This document shows, piece after piece, positions 1 through 10,382 of a stretch of 64,000 nucleotides of DNA. The translations under genes were made by a program, and so were the position numbers. The stretch is from Achatina immaculata (taxonomy: Eukaryota; Mollusca; Gastropoda; Stylommatophora; Achatinidae). The first letter of the stretch is position 1; every line of letters starts with the position of its first letter. The notes below the pieces were generated by a model, which saw nothing but the letters and a program-made list of their open reading frames with translations, searched no databases and was not told where the DNA came from. The stretch spans positions 9,005,180 through 9,069,179 of the forward strand of contig CM019713.1 of NCBI GenBank assembly GCA_009760885.1, given 5' to 3'.

Positions 1-170
1 TCCGTGCGACTGATTAGTCTGTCTGTTTTCTAACTCCGTGCGGCTGATTAGTCTGTCTGTTTTCTAACTCTGTGCGACTGATTAGTCTGTCTGTTTTCTA
101 ACTCCGTGCGACTGATTAGTCTGTCTGTTTTCTAACTCCGTGCGGCTGATTAGTCTGTCTGTTTTCTAAC
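1..170. repeat. 34-bp minisatellite, 5 copies
   Basis: Five head-to-tail 34-bp units fill the first 170 bases, each holding the core CTGATTAGTCTGTCTGTTTT. Units differ only at two or three positions near the start (TCCGTGCGAC, TCCGTGCGGC, TCTGTGCGAC). The window edge cuts the array, so its true length is unknown. Confidence 0.95.
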
Positions 171-267
171 TCTTTGTGAGAAAAATGTTATGAGCTGGTG
201 AAATACTCCACTCCCTCTCACATATCTGTTTTTATCCGCCATGGGCCCTTCGAAGCTGCCTGGCAAA

Positions 268-528
268 AGATAAAAGTCCCGTTTCCATGCCATTAAAGAA
301 TATTCGGGACACGATGTTAGGCTAGTATTTCCATGACCTTCGGCACATGAAAGTGTCATGTGGTCAGTATCACGCCTGGCCTGATTTACCTTCCAAGATT
401 TTTCTGGTACTCATTTTTAGAGGCTGGGTGGACCCCCTGGGCCCTTTGAGGTGTATACTAGAGGAAAAAAAAATCCCACCCGGATTAGTAAATCAAGAGC
501 CTAACCATTCAGTCAACCAGGCCATGGA
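268..528 (-). mobile_element. SINE1 copy lacking its B box
   Basis: Reverse-complement copy of the tRNA-headed SINE seen intact near 27.8 kb. The body (GTCCCG..CCATGCCATTAAAG, then the CTTCGGCACATGAAAGTGTCATGTGG type segment) and the start of the tRNA-like head near 528 are present. The segment that should carry the B box is deleted around 478-490, so this copy should be unable to start RNA polymerase III transcription. Assignment rests on alignment by eye to the copies at 5.4, 27.8 and 44.3 kb. Confidence 0.75.
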
Positions 529-576
529 GCGATGCATCAACTGGACTCCATCTTTGAACTTATCTGTGTCCACAAA

Positions 577-924
577 TTAAGAACTTAACAAACAATTACA
601 TAATATATGTCTCCTGTACGTCCTCAAACTTGGGGAAATAATTATGCGTGTGGGTGATTTGTAAGTCTGTGTATGTGTGTGTGTTTTGTAAATCTGTGTA
701 TGTATGTGTAAGTCTGTGTATGTGTGTGTAAGCCTGTGTATGTGTGTGTTTTGTAAATCTGTGTATGTGTGTAAGCCTGTGTATGTGTGTGTTTTTGTAA
801 GTCTGTGTATGTGTGTTTTTTTTGTAAATATGTGTATGTGTGTGTAAGCCTGTGTATGTGTGTGTTTTTGTAAGTCTGTGTATGTGTGTGTAAGCCTGTG
901 TATGTGGGTGTTAAATCTGTGTAT
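577..924. repeat. GT-rich satellite, left part
   Basis: Degenerate tandem blocks built from TGTGTATGTGTGTG with TTTTGTAAGTC or GTAAGCC spacers. The same repeat resumes at 1971, so this is one array interrupted by the retroelement at 925-1970. The long minus-strand open frame here is a by-product of the low-complexity repeat. Confidence 0.9.
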
Positions 925-1970
925 CTTCTTCTTCTTCTTCTTCTTCTTCGTTCGCATTGTCTGTCTATACCTGCAGTTCTGTCTTTTGGATAAATTTCAC
1001 TGTTTTTTGTAATTCATGTATGGAACCGTAGAGCTTATCTTCTTTAGTGGTTTCACTGGGCCAGTAATTATTTCTCAGTGTTTCATAGTTGGTTCAGTTC
1101 TGGAGGATATGTTCCACAGTTTGGGGCACCTGGGCACATGTACACAGATTAGTAGTACCAACCTTAAACTTTGTATACATATGACTTCGGAGTCGGCTGT
1201 GTCCTGTTCGGAGACGGAAGATGGTGACTTGTTCCTTTCTGTTTAGCATGTGATAGTCATCAGGTGGTGGTGTTTGTGGCTTCCTGTAGGTTTTTATCAT
1301 GCTTTTCTTCTGATTATAGGTGATTGGTATGTCTGGTTGCTCCATTTCAGTGCCCTCTTTGGCCAGATGGTCAGCTTTCTCATTGCCTGTTATCCCACAG
1401 TGGGAGGGAATCCATTGCAAAGTGACTCCATGTTGTAAGCCAATTTTTGACAAGGCATCCTTAAGGTCTGGTAGTTTGTTGCACTGAAGAGCTTCCAGTA
1501 ATGATCTTGCATCTGTGAGAATTACTACAGGACATGTATCAGTTCTGGAGTCTGATAGTTTTTCAACTGCAGCAATAATTGCCCTAACTTCTGCATCAAA
1601 GCTGTTGCAGTATTTTCCAGTGGGTATGGAAATCTTGTCAGTGGTGTTGTTTGGATATTCAATATGTGCTCCTGCCCCTCCATTCTTTATGGCATTGTGT
1701 GCAGATCCGTCTGTATACACACATATCCAGGTGTCACATGGATATTTGTCATCTAGCACACTAAGTGTGGCTGTTGACCTTACAAGGCTGCTTTGCATCT
1801 CACCATTCTGCACACCTTTCACTTCAGTCTGAATAGTTACTTTTGTATAATCTGCTTCTTTCCATGGTGTATGCTCTGGTACAGATGATAATAGAGTGAC
1901 TACAGTTGGAAGGTCAGGTATCTGCTTACGCATACGCTTGGCCTGGTGAATGAAGCTGCTTCTTTTAAGC
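925..1970 (-). mobile_element. 5'-truncated non-LTR retrotransposon with RNase H domain
   Basis: Minus-strand fragment of a non-LTR retrotransposon open reading frame. It carries an RNase H domain, which removes the RNA strand of RNA/DNA hybrids: YTDGSA (first Asp), then DAEVRAI (Glu), LTDARSLLEAL (second Asp) and the last motif GNEKADHLAKEG, so all four acidic catalytic positions remain. A short Cys/His motif follows (CTCAQVPQTVEHILQ). The next codon, where a Cys is expected, is TGA at 1094-1096; beyond it the frame stays open for about 42 codons to a second stop near 965. The 3' end is a GAA-repeat tail (925-952 on this strand). The 12-base flanks AAATCTGTGTAT (913-924) and AAATTTGTGTAT (1971-1982) resemble a target duplication but also occur in the host array. 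Jockey/I-type affiliation is likely; the exact clade is not determined. Confidence 0.88.
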
Positions 1971-2385
1971 AAATTTGTGTATGTATGTGTGTGTCTATTT
2001 TGAAAGTATGTGTATGTGTGTGCTTTGAATGTTTGTGTGCGTGTTTTGTAAATCAGCGTATGTGTGTGTTTTGTAAGTCTGTGTATGTATGCATGTATGT
2101 GTGTGTTTGGAAGCATGTGTGTGTGTGTTCTGTAAGTCTTGTGTTGTGTATGTGTATTTTGTTAATGTGTGTATGTGTTTTGTAAGACTGTGTATGTGTT
2201 TTATAAGTCTCTAGGTGTGTAATTTGTAAGTGTATGTGTGGTTCGTAAATCTGTGCGTGTTCTGTAAGTGTGTGTATGTGTTCTATAAATCTGTGCCTTT
2301 GTAAGCCTCTGTGTGTGTTTTTTATGTGTGTGTGTGGTGTGTGTATGAGTTTTGTATGTGTGTAGTATGTATATTTCAGTAATTC
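1971..2385. repeat. GT-rich satellite, right part
   Basis: Continuation of the TGTGTATGTGTG array with GTTTTGTAAGTC-like spacers, decaying toward 2385. The short open frames on both strands are repeat artefacts. About 240 bases of featureless AT-rich sequence follow. Confidence 0.88.
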
Positions 2386-2621
2386 TGCATCTCCGTAAAT
2401 CTTACGTATGCTGTTATATCACGTAAATTAACGTTACGCAAGACTTTTATCACGTAAAAAATACGGACGTTTATTTATACAAACTTGAATTTGTTAATCT
2501 ATAACTATTAGAGATCCATTCGTGACGGCTGGTCTTATTATAGTTTTGTAGATTGTTAGTTCGGTGTTTTGGAACAGGATTTTGGATTTTAACAGGTGTT
2601 GCAAGACACAGTATATTTTAT

Positions 2622-2935
2622 TCCCCATCTGTACTACAAGAACTTAAAATTGAAGAAGGCTGGCTAGTTAAAGAGGATTAAATAAAGAAAACTTAAATAT
2701 TTTGGACACATTAAACGTTATGATAATCTAAAGAAGACCGTCTTGGAAGGGTACATAATGGGAAAAAGAAAGAGAGGAAGACCAAGGCGAAGATGGATAC
2801 AAGACATCGTTGATGATCTGCAAATGGATGCATCAGCAGCAGGGCATCTTGCTCACAACCGAGAGGCCTACAGGAGTGCTGTTAGGGAGGCAAAGTTCCG
2901 CAAGGGACATGCAAATGAATGAATGAATGAATTTG
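2622..2935 (+). mobile_element. RTE-A copy, 3' end only
   Basis: Fragment of the commonest retroelement here. It encodes the C-terminal tail of an RTE-like reverse transcriptase protein: KYFGHIKR, then GYIMGKRKRGRPRRRW, then DIVDDLQMDASAAGH, ending in AKFRKGHANE. Its stop codon TGA is part of a GAAT repeat tail (about 2917-2935), so there is no separate 3' UTR. The reading frame carries indels before KYFG. The 5' end is truncated near 2622. Other RTE-A copies lie at 5.6, 8.8, 10.4, 28.6, 49.4, 52.7, 59.9 and 60.8 kb. Confidence 0.88.
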
Positions 2936-3471
2936 TACCCAACTAAGCGTTTGGTATTCCCGAAGAAAATTTCATTAAATATTCGAAATTTTACCAGTAT
3001 TTCGAATAAACATATTCGAATTTATGTCGTTGCTCGATCGAATACGAATTCGAACAGAATATTCACAATATATCTAATATTTTTTCTAAGCTAATCTTTT
3101 GTGTCGCCGAATATGAGGAACATCTGCGTTCTTGTGAAACCGTTAATCTGTGAAACTGAAAAGAAAAACGCGACTTGAGGCACATGCGTGTGTTTACTTG
3201 TACGTGTCTACAAGTGTACTTGGAAGTCCGTGGATCTGTTAACCTCGTGCATATGTAGGACAGATATTGGCTGGATTGTGTTATTCCAGAGCTTAGCGGC
3301 ACGAACTGCATCTAGGACATGGTCTGGCAGGTGGTGTTTTGCTAGGGATAAAATAGGATGATGCCCAGACCACCACATGGCGCGCAGATCCCTGCATGAA
3401 CGACAGATCCTGTGTGTCGGTTACTTATGTTCTGGTGGTCGGTTACGCGCTTTTTGTTATTTCGCTTATGT
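2936..3471. other. AT-rich gap without genes
   Basis: No supported gene. The first 120 bases are rich in TATTCGAA and ATTCGAAT motifs in both orientations (2960-3060). The remainder shows no coding signal, RNA gene or clear repeat. Confidence 0.6.
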
Positions 3472-3885
3472 ATCAGTTGCTTTAGACTCTTTTGAAAACA
3501 AATGCCTAAGGAAAATACTCGGCATCAAGTGGAACGAATTCAAGAACAATGCAGAGATAAGACAGATGACTGAACAACAACCAGTCTCATGGGTGATCAG
3601 GAAAAGGAGATGGACATATGTTGGTCATTTGATGAGAAGAAATGATCAGAGAATCCCAAAACAAGCTATCAAGTGGAACACAACAGGCCAAAGAAAAAGA
3701 GGCAGACCGCGTGAAACTCTGAAGAGGACATTGTTAAGAGAGGCCAAATTAACAGGCATAAAATCCTTTGATGAGGTTGAAAGACTCGCCGAAGACAGGA
3801 AAAATTGGCGAACTACTTTGCCAGCCCTGTGTGACGTCTAACGGCACGAGAAGGATATAAGATATAAGAAGATCACTTGCTTTAG
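3472..3885 (+). mobile_element. RTE-B copy, 5'-truncated, with target duplication
   Basis: C-terminal part of a second RTE-like protein, open through its natural stop at 3839-3841. Landmarks in order: ENKCLRKILGIKWNEF, SWVIRKRRWTYVGHLMRR, IPKQAIKWNTTGQRKRGRPR and RKNWRTTLPALCDV. The short 3' end is GGCACGAGAAGGATATAAG followed by an ATAAG-type tail. The flanks ATCAGTTGCTTTAG (3472-3485) and ATCACTTGCTTTAG (3872-3885) match at 13 of 14 positions and are the likely target-site duplication. The open frame continues upstream of 3486 only by chance through flanking DNA. Further RTE-B copies lie at 20.6, 38.4, 40.2, 45.5 and 47.7 kb. Confidence 0.9.
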
Positions 3886-4254
3886 TTCTGTAATCGGCTA
3901 CTCGAGCTAATGTAATCATTTCTTTGTACTTGTGAAGCCACTTAAAGAGCTTGTGTAATCGTCGCTTTTTTTCTGTGCTTGATTAATGTAATATTATGTA
4001 ATCATTTTAATACTTATTATTTTATTTATAGTGTTACTTGCTGCATTAATGTAATCTGTTACTGCTCTTATGTAAGAGCGTTATTGTGGTTTCTATTAAC
4101 AGTTATTGCCCGTATGTAGTTTGTCGTTGTGGTTATTGCGTTTATGTAGTTTGTTATTGTGTCTGTGTATTAATTATTGTGCGTATGTAGTTTATCGTTG
4201 TACTTGTGTAAACAGTTTTTGTGTTTTGTGTATCTATTTATTTTTCTTATTGTA

Positions 4255-4470
4255 TGTGCTGTTGTGCCTTTGTATTCAGTTCTTGTGCTTCTGTATCCGG
4301 TTATTGCGTTCTTATGGTCTGTTATTGTGCTTTTGAATCTGGTTATTGTACTTTTGTATCTGGTTATTGTGCTTTTGTATCTGGTTATTGTGCTTTTGCA
4401 TCTGGTTATTGTGCTTTTGTATCCGGTTATTGCGCTCATGTGATCTGTTATTGTGCTCGTGCATCTGGCC
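4255..4470. repeat. 21-bp minisatellite
   Basis: About nine units of the type GGTTATTGTGCTTTTGTATCT, with looser TTATTGTG-rich sequence upstream back to about 3895. Open frames on both strands follow from the three-fold unit length. Confidence 0.85.
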
Positions 4471-4489
4471 TTGATGGTGCACTCAGCCA

Positions 4490-4786
4490 GTCTGTGTCTT
4501 GTTCAGGCCTGCATCTAGAAAAAAATCTTTGTGTACTCCTAGTTCTTTCCCTTCCAGCTTTCCTTCTAGTATGGTCGTTCCATTGTTATGTCCGTTGATA
4601 TGGCCAAAGTATTTTATTTTCTTGATCATTACTTCTCTGAGGAGTTCACACTGCAGCTGCAGTTGTTCTAATATTTGTGCATTCGTTTTCCATGATATAA
4701 GACCTACTTTTTTTTTTCTAGATCCACATTTCTGCTGTATTTATCAGTCTCTCCGACTTTTTAACCTAAGAGTCCAGGTTGAATGA
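4490..4786 (-). mobile_element. RTE-I fragment
   Basis: On the minus strand a decayed RTE-like C-terminal region can be read in pieces: WTLRLK, KCGSRKK, ISWKTNAQILEQLQ, IKKIKYFGHINGHNNGTTILEGKLEGK. Several stops and shifts interrupt it. A related and equally damaged copy lies at 13050-13470. It is an old retroelement remnant and not a host gene. Confidence 0.75.
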
Positions 4787-5023
4787 ACGTCAACAGTAAA
4801 GAAACAAATGGCATTAAGTGTTAACAACAGTGCAGTGAAACAAAGAAACATTAAATGTTAACAGTGAATCTATAAACATTGAGTGTTAGCAACAGTGCAG
4901 CTGTAGAAATCACGGCGCAAGCTGTAGTGGAGCTGTAATCGCTAACAACAGAGAAGCTATACAAAATATTTTAAACAGTTAAGTGCTAGGAGCAGGAAAA
5001 TCGAAAGCGTGAAGAAGTGCCAG
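4787..5023. repeat. degenerate AAGTGTTAACAACAGTGCAG repeat
   Basis: Loose tandem units of about 40-50 bases containing CATTAAGTGTTAACA and AACAGTGCAG, heavily diverged. No coding potential. Confidence 0.6.
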
Positions 5024-5343
5024 GTTTATAAGAACTCATGATGTAAAAGGGTATAACCCCCGCTTACATGGCATTAAGGCACATGGGGTTTATAAAAACT
5101 CATGATGTAAAAGGCAAAATCCCCGCTTACATGGCATTACGGCGCATGGGGTTTATAAAAACTCATGATGTAAAAGGGTAAAACCCCCGTTTATATATGG
5201 CATTACTGCGCATGGGGTTTATAAAAACTCATGATGTAAAAGGTAAAACCTCCCGTCTACATGGCATTACGGCACATGAGGTTTATAAAAACTCATGATG
5301 TAAAAGGGTAAAACCCCCCTCTACATGGTATTACGGCGCATGG
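5024..5343. repeat. 64-bp array amplified from a SINE1 3' end
   Basis: Five units of about 64 bases, each TTTATAAAAACTCATGATGT plus a copy of the SINE1 3' end (GGTAAAACCCCCGCTTACAT, GGCATTACGGCGCATGGGG). The last unit runs directly into the SINE1 copy at 5344-5577, so the array is an internal amplification of that SINE's distal part. Confidence 0.88.
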
Positions 5344-5577
5344 GGTTAGGACCATATTTCCAAGACTTTCAGCACATGAAAGTGTGTTGTGGTCAGTATC
5401 ACCTGACTGCGTTTACCTTCCAAGACTTCTCCTGGTAGCCATTTTTGGAGGCTGGGACATTTTTGGTGTGGTGGTACCAGAAAAAAGAACATCCCTCTAC
5501 TGGGACTTGAACCCAGTACTACTAGATTAGTAGGCCGAGCGCTTAATTAACCACGCTAGCCAACCAAGCCACCTGTC
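5344..5577 (-). mobile_element. SINE1 copy with intact tRNA-like head
   Basis: Minus-strand SINE1. The body follows the array at low coordinates and the tRNA-like head sits at about 5505-5575. Read on the minus strand, the head contains the B box GGGTTCAAGTCCC and an A-box region about 40 bases upstream of it. A tRNA-derived SINE is transcribed by RNA polymerase III from these internal boxes and copied by enzymes of a partner retroelement. Confidence 0.82.
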
Positions 5578-5596
5578 ATTCTATATCATGTCGTGA

Positions 5597-6212
5597 TCAG
5601 TCAGTCAAGTCATTTGCATGTCCCTTGTGGAACTTTGCGTCCCTAACAGTTCTCCTGTAGGCCTCTCAGTTGTAAGCAACATGCCCTGCTGCTGATGCAT
5701 CCATTTGCAGATCATCAACGATGTCTTGCAGCCATCTTCGCTTTGGTCTTCGTCTCTTTCTTTTTCCCATTATCTACCCTTCCAAGGCCGTCTTCTCTAA
5801 ATTCTCATGACGTGTCCAAAATATTTAAGTTTTCTCTGTTTAATTTTCCTGACTAGCCAACCTTCTTCAATATCAGGTTCTTGTAGTATGGATATATTTG
5901 TTCTTTTTTTTTTGTGTCCATATTTGAAAGACTCTTCAGTAGCATTTACATTCAAAAGTATTTATGTTTTTCTCACCTGTTTTGTTAAGTGTCCAGGTCT
6001 CACAGGCATATGTTGCGATGGCAAAAATGCAATGTCCTTAAAAATATTATTCCTGTAGTTCTGTCTGTTCCTCTTTACACCTTCTTTAGTTGTTTTATTA
6101 TTTTTTTTTAAAGAGCGATAGATGTCCTCCTTTTAATATCCCTCAATGTATCTCAATTATTAGTTAGTAATGATCGAAGATATTAAAAACTCTCCACCTC
6201 TTCCAATTTTTC
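5597..6212 (-). mobile_element. RTE-A copy, long 3' fragment
   Basis: Minus-strand RTE-A fragment extending further 5' than most copies here. Legible landmarks include CIFAIATYACETWTLNKT-like, FECK, KYFGH and the GKRKR(G/D)RP block, but frameshifts and stops are frequent. The 3' tail at 5597-5612 is of the ACTG type, unlike the GAAT tail at 2.9 kb. The 5' region aligns with the copy at 49440-50043, and both begin at nearly the same point. Confidence 0.85.
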
Positions 6213-7367
6213 AGCTGTATCATTTCATTTAATGATACAGAAAGAAATAAAACTACAAAACAGGAGAGAACAACGAGAGCCTATACTCAACGAATTACAA
6301 CTGCGAGAAACGACTCCAAAAAAAACACGTGACGCTATCAGATATAGCAACGAGACGGAATGAAGAAGTTTTGTCGCAAGAAAAACAAATGTTCTAGCAA
6401 CGAAAATGATGGCCCAGCTACAGCGGTGCTGAAAATAACGATGCTAATAATTTCTAAAATAATCGAAATGAACCCGCCACTGTGGCTTGGCTTAAATTTG
6501 GAAGCGAAATATAGCTTGATTGTTCGGGTTTGAATATCGACGTGGAAAATAACATAAAAAAAAAAAACCGACAGCAAATACCGCGTCAAGGAAACATAAA
6601 TAGCAACCATTAACAGCGGGATAAGGCAGAAAAAAGTGTTCATATCTGGTGCAAATGTAGTCCTTGTCGTTAGACGGGAGAGGGGAGAGAGAAGTATTGG
6701 AATAGAGAAGAATATGGCAATTATAAAACAGGGGAAGGAATGAGGGAATGTTGAAATGGGATGGCAAGATGCCTCCCCTCGCGAGAGTCAACGTTAGCCA
6801 GTGTCAACAGTTTTTTTTTTTTTTTTACCGAATTCTTTCTGCAGCCTTTTAGCCTGTATTTGAGGCTCTTCAATTCAAAGGGTACATTCATAACTAACAA
6901 AATTAACATTCATTAAATTTGAAAGGGGAACCCCCCCCCCCCCCCCCCCCACGATTTATCATTTCATTCATTAAATTATCTTTCAGGTGTCACGTCGCAC
7001 ATGAAACAGATTATGTGAAATTGCAATGAAATAAAACAGAGCTTACATGTGGAGTTTAAAGAGCTGAATTCTGCTGTCGGTATTTGATTTTTAAAAGTAT
7101 ATGGTTAAACTGGTTATATACACTGTGGTTATTAACGTTGTTTTGTATGTTTTATTCTAATTCAAAGATTTTGATATGCTGATGTTCGGGTGAAGATCTT
7201 GTCAAGTGATGCGGAGGTGATGATCTTGGCAGACGAAGTCAAGGAGAAGATCTTGTCAGACGACGTCGAGAAGAAGATCTTTCCAGACAGTATCAAATGA
7301 TGTAGAAGTGAAGATCTGTATGGCAGATGAAGCTCTTGATAACTGAAGTCGGCAATATAATGGAACT
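6213..7367. other. gap without recognised genes
   Basis: No supported gene. Contains a poly-T run near 6811-6826, a run of 20 C at 6931-6950, and short GATCTTGTCAGACGACGTC-like near-repeats at 7195-7330. Small open frames on the minus strand (6338-6909) show no family resemblance. Confidence 0.6.
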
Positions 7368-7747
7368 AACAGTCATATTAGAATTAGAAAAATATTTTGG
7401 CCAAACACTATAAGAAATAACATCTTATTAGCAGAAATGCAGATGAAACCACTGACAACAATTATTGAGGAAAGACGCTGGCAATGGTTGGGACATGTGC
7501 TCCGAATGACTGACAACTCACTACCAAAAATAGCACTAAGATGGACACCACAGGGGAACAGAAGTAAGGGTAGACCAAAAGAGACATGGAGAAGAACAAC
7601 AGAAAGGATGTTGAGCAATAGAGGGCTCACCTGGGCAAGAGCAGAAAAAAAGGCGAAGGACAGGCATTTGTGGAAAACCCGTGTGGAAGCCCCATGTGCC
7701 CTGGGCACTTAAGGTTCAGAGAGAGAGAGAGAGAACAGTCATATTAG
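7368..7747 (+). mobile_element. RTE-C copy with perfect 14-bp target duplication
   Basis: 5'-truncated RTE-like insertion. Its open frame encodes a C-terminal region with KIFWPNTI, EERRWQWLGHVLRM, RWTPQGN, KGRPKETWRR and AKDRHLWKTRVEAPCALGT, ending in TAA at about 7710. A GA repeat (7717-7733) is the 3' tail. Identical 14-base flanks AACAGTCATATTAG at 7368-7381 and 7734-7747 are the target-site duplication, so the insertion boundaries are exact. The frame across this stretch is undamaged, which suggests a fairly young insertion. A small relative lies at 56806-56886. Confidence 0.93.
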
Positions 7748-8112
7748 GAAAACCATGGATGTAGTTTATCCAGTTCTATCAGTTCTTTGTGTGTGATTAT
7801 ACTCAACTGACCATGTCAGCTCCATAGCTTTGTCTTAAAAAAATAGGAGTGGGAATACAAAAGGGAAAGACAGAAGGGAAAAGATTAGATGAAACCCATT
7901 GTTATTATCTGTGTGTCGGTATATGGATGGTGAGCAGATAGTGAGGGACAGGGAGAGAGAGAGGGGGAGAGAGAAAGAGAGAGAAGGAGGGAGAAAGAAA
8001 TTGAGAGAGGGAGAGAGAGAAAAAGAGAGAGGGAGATAGAGGGAGAAAGAGAGGGAGAGAGAGAAAGAGAGAGAGAGAAAGAGAGAGAGTGCAGCCGCTC
8101 CAGGCGACTAAT

Positions 8113-8159
<47 letters not shown>
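7748..8159. repeat. purine-rich GA tract followed by a CT tract
   Basis: Bases 7748-7935 hold nothing recognisable. From about 7940 to 8095 the plus strand is almost pure purine (GAGA with GGGAGA and GAAAGA interruptions). Bases 8116-8159 are a near-perfect CT repeat that forms the 3' tail of the minus-strand RTE-E fragment next to it. Confidence 0.85.
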
Positions 8160-8162
<3 letters not shown>

Positions 8163-8440
8163 GTCCCTGCCGACAGACGTAGGATATCATATCCTTCCAT
8201 AACCCTCGATCCCTTGTGTATCTCAAAAGGCTTGTCACTAAACATTTCCCTTGTCCAGGATGCCAAACCATCAGACATCTTCTCTCTCTCTGTCTACCTC
8301 TGCCTCTTCTTACCTTCGATCTTCCCTGTTGCCATTAGCGTGCTCTAGCCTGCCTCTCCTCCAAACATGGCCCACAAATCTGGATTGTCCTTATTCTGAT
8401 CTTCGTTGTAATTTTCTTTCTTTGGCTAATAATTCACATC
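8160..8440 (-). mobile_element. RTE-E fragment
   Basis: Minus-strand remnant of an RTE-like C-terminus related to the full-length element at 22-25 kb. Readable blocks are RRGRGRQREKMSDGLASW and VMEGYDILRLSAGT (the latter matching the LWRSIIANASRHGT ending of that element in position). One stop lies inside. The GA-repeat tail on its strand occupies 8116-8159. Divergence from RTE-F shows it is a separate family. Confidence 0.72.
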
Positions 8441-8565
8441 CTGTACTTGGGCGATTATTGGGATAACTTCTTACCATCGTTCTTCACATGACTTGAGAGA
8501 TACACAAAACTAGACATCCGCCAGATTCTTTTTCATACCCGCATTACACATTTTTCTCTGCTTTA

Positions 8566-9792
8566 TATCTGGCGTTCGGCAAGGTTGTATCTTATCACCG
8601 CTGCTATTTATAACATATATCGATAACATCTGTAGAGAAGCTGGACTGATAAGGACAGCAAAAAATCAACAAAATTAAATAGAGCAAACAGAAGACGACA
8701 TAACCATAAACGAACTATTATTTGCAGATGACCAAGCTCTAGTTGTCAACTCAGAAGAAGACTTGCAAGATCACATTAACAGACTGAATGATGCATGCAA
8801 AGAATTCATTCATTTCATTCATTTGCATGTCCCTTGCGGAACTTTGCCTCCCAAACAGCACTCCTGTAGGCCTCTCGGTTGTGAGCAAGATGGCCTGCTG
8901 CTGTTGCATCCATTTCCAGATCGTCAACGATGTCTTGCAGCCATCTTCGTCTTGGTCTTCCTCTTTTTCTTTTTCCCATTATGTATCCTTCCAATATGGT
9001 CTTCTCTAAATTATCATGACGTTTAATGTGTCCAAAATATTTCAGTTTTCTCTCTTTAATCCTCTTCATGCAAAGAATACAATATGAAAATTAGCCTAGG
9101 CAAAACAGAAATCATGACCATCGCAAGAGTAGATACATCAATAAACATTACACTGGAAAAACATACTATGAAGCAAGTAACGCATTTCTAATACCTCAGA
9201 AGCATTTTCTCAACAAAAGGAAAGACAGACATAGAGATCGAAAACAGATGTAATAGAGCGAACCAACTTATCAGGCAAATGGCTCCCATACTAAACAACA
9301 AGCAAGTCTCACTGGAAACCAAAAGAACTGTCTATAAGACAATCTTCATGCCAACTTTTTGTGCTACCAACGCCAGGCATGGACGCTGACAGCAAAAGAC
9401 AAAGGGAAAATTGCAACAACTAAAATGAGATTCTTGAGAAGAATTCTTGGAATATCAAGAAGGGACAGAATCAGAAATGATGTCTTTAGAAATAAAGTAG
9501 GATTTGAACCTATTCTGAACTATATTTAAAAAAAAAACAGCAAATAAAATGGTTCGGACATGTATCACGACTACCAACAGAACGTGTACCACAGAGAGAA
9601 ATGTTTTACAGACCACACAAAGGCAGAGGAGGTTGCCCATGCAAACGATGGACCGATGGTATAGCAAAGTCCCTGAGCATCTCAGTGTACGAAGCCAACA
9701 GGTGAGCCATTGTGAGACAATTGCACTTCACCTCTACACCTAGCAGTAAATGAGGAAGGACAAGACAAGACAAGACAAGACAAGACAAGACA
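8566..9792 (+). mobile_element. RTE-D element, partial, interrupted by RTE-A
   Basis: Plus-strand fragment of a reverse transcriptase open reading frame. The left part (8566-8805) carries SGVRQGCILSPLLF and ELLFADDQALVVNSEEDL, the latter being the catalytic FADD motif of the RT palm. One stop separates them. After the insertion at 8806-9066 the frame resumes with MKISLGKTEIMTIAR, then EIENRCNRANQLIRQM, MRFLRRILGISRRDRIRND and KWFGHVSRLP, with several stops. The 3' tail is a 5-base ACAAG repeat (about 9756-9792). It is inactive: several stops, missing 5' half including any endonuclease, and the inserted copy. Confidence 0.87.
8806..9066 (-). mobile_element. RTE-A copy nested in RTE-D, 12-bp target duplication
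   Basis: Minus-strand RTE-A 3' fragment with an open frame of 84 codons: MKRIKERKLKYFGHIKRH, KTILEGYIMGKRKRGRPRRR, WLQDIVDDLEMDATAAGHLA, AKFRKGHANE. The TGA stop lies in the GAAT-type tail (8806-8820). Identical 12-base flanks CATGCAAAGAAT at 8794-8805 and 9067-9078 give exact boundaries and restore the RTE-D reading frame when the insert and one flank are ignored. It inserted after RTE-D had landed here. Confidence 0.95.
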
Positions 9793-9799
9793 TATATAT

Positions 9800-10382
9800 T
9801 ATGTGCCTGTGAGTGGATAAATATGGGGGAACGGAAAAGGATGTTAAAGCTATAATAACCAAGGCCAGGACAGCATTCATCCAACTTAACAGAATTTGGT
9901 CATCTAAGAACATCAAAACAAGAACCAAACTCAGGCTTTTCAATACAAACGTCAAGACTGTCCCGCTATATGGTTCAGAGACATGGTTTATGACCAAGAC
10001 AATACAACAGAGGATACAAGCATTCATGAACTACTGCTTGAGGAGGATTTTAAATGACAAGATCAGGAACGAGGAGGTATGGGAAAGGGAAGGACAAGAA
10101 CCTATGAACCTACAAATCATGTCTAGGAAGTGGAGGTGGATTGGCCACATTCTGAGGAAACCCGACACCAGCATAGCAAAACAGGCACTGACATGGAATC
10201 CTCAAGGAGTAGAAAACGAGTAAGACCTAGACTTACTTGGAGAAGAGAAATTATGACAGTGCTCAGAGACAAGGGATACACATGGAAGGAAGCAGAGAAT
10301 AATTCCAAGGATGACTGGAGAGGCTTTATCCGTGGCCTATGCTCTCATGTTTTAAAGGCGATGATGATGATGATGATGATGA
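9800..10382 (+). mobile_element. RTE-H copy, 3' fragment
   Basis: C-terminal part of another RTE-like reverse transcriptase. Blocks in order: EKDVKAIITKARTAF, LNRIWSSKNIKTRTKLRLFN, VPLYGSETW, CLRRILNDKIRNEEVW, RKWRWIGHILRK, ALTWNPQG. A one-base shift after WNPQG at about 10207 moves the rest (RKRVRPRLTWRRE, GYTWKEAENNSKDDWRGF) to another frame. That frame then runs into the 3' tail of GAT units (10357-10382), read as a run of Met. The next element starts exactly where this tail ends. Confidence 0.88.
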
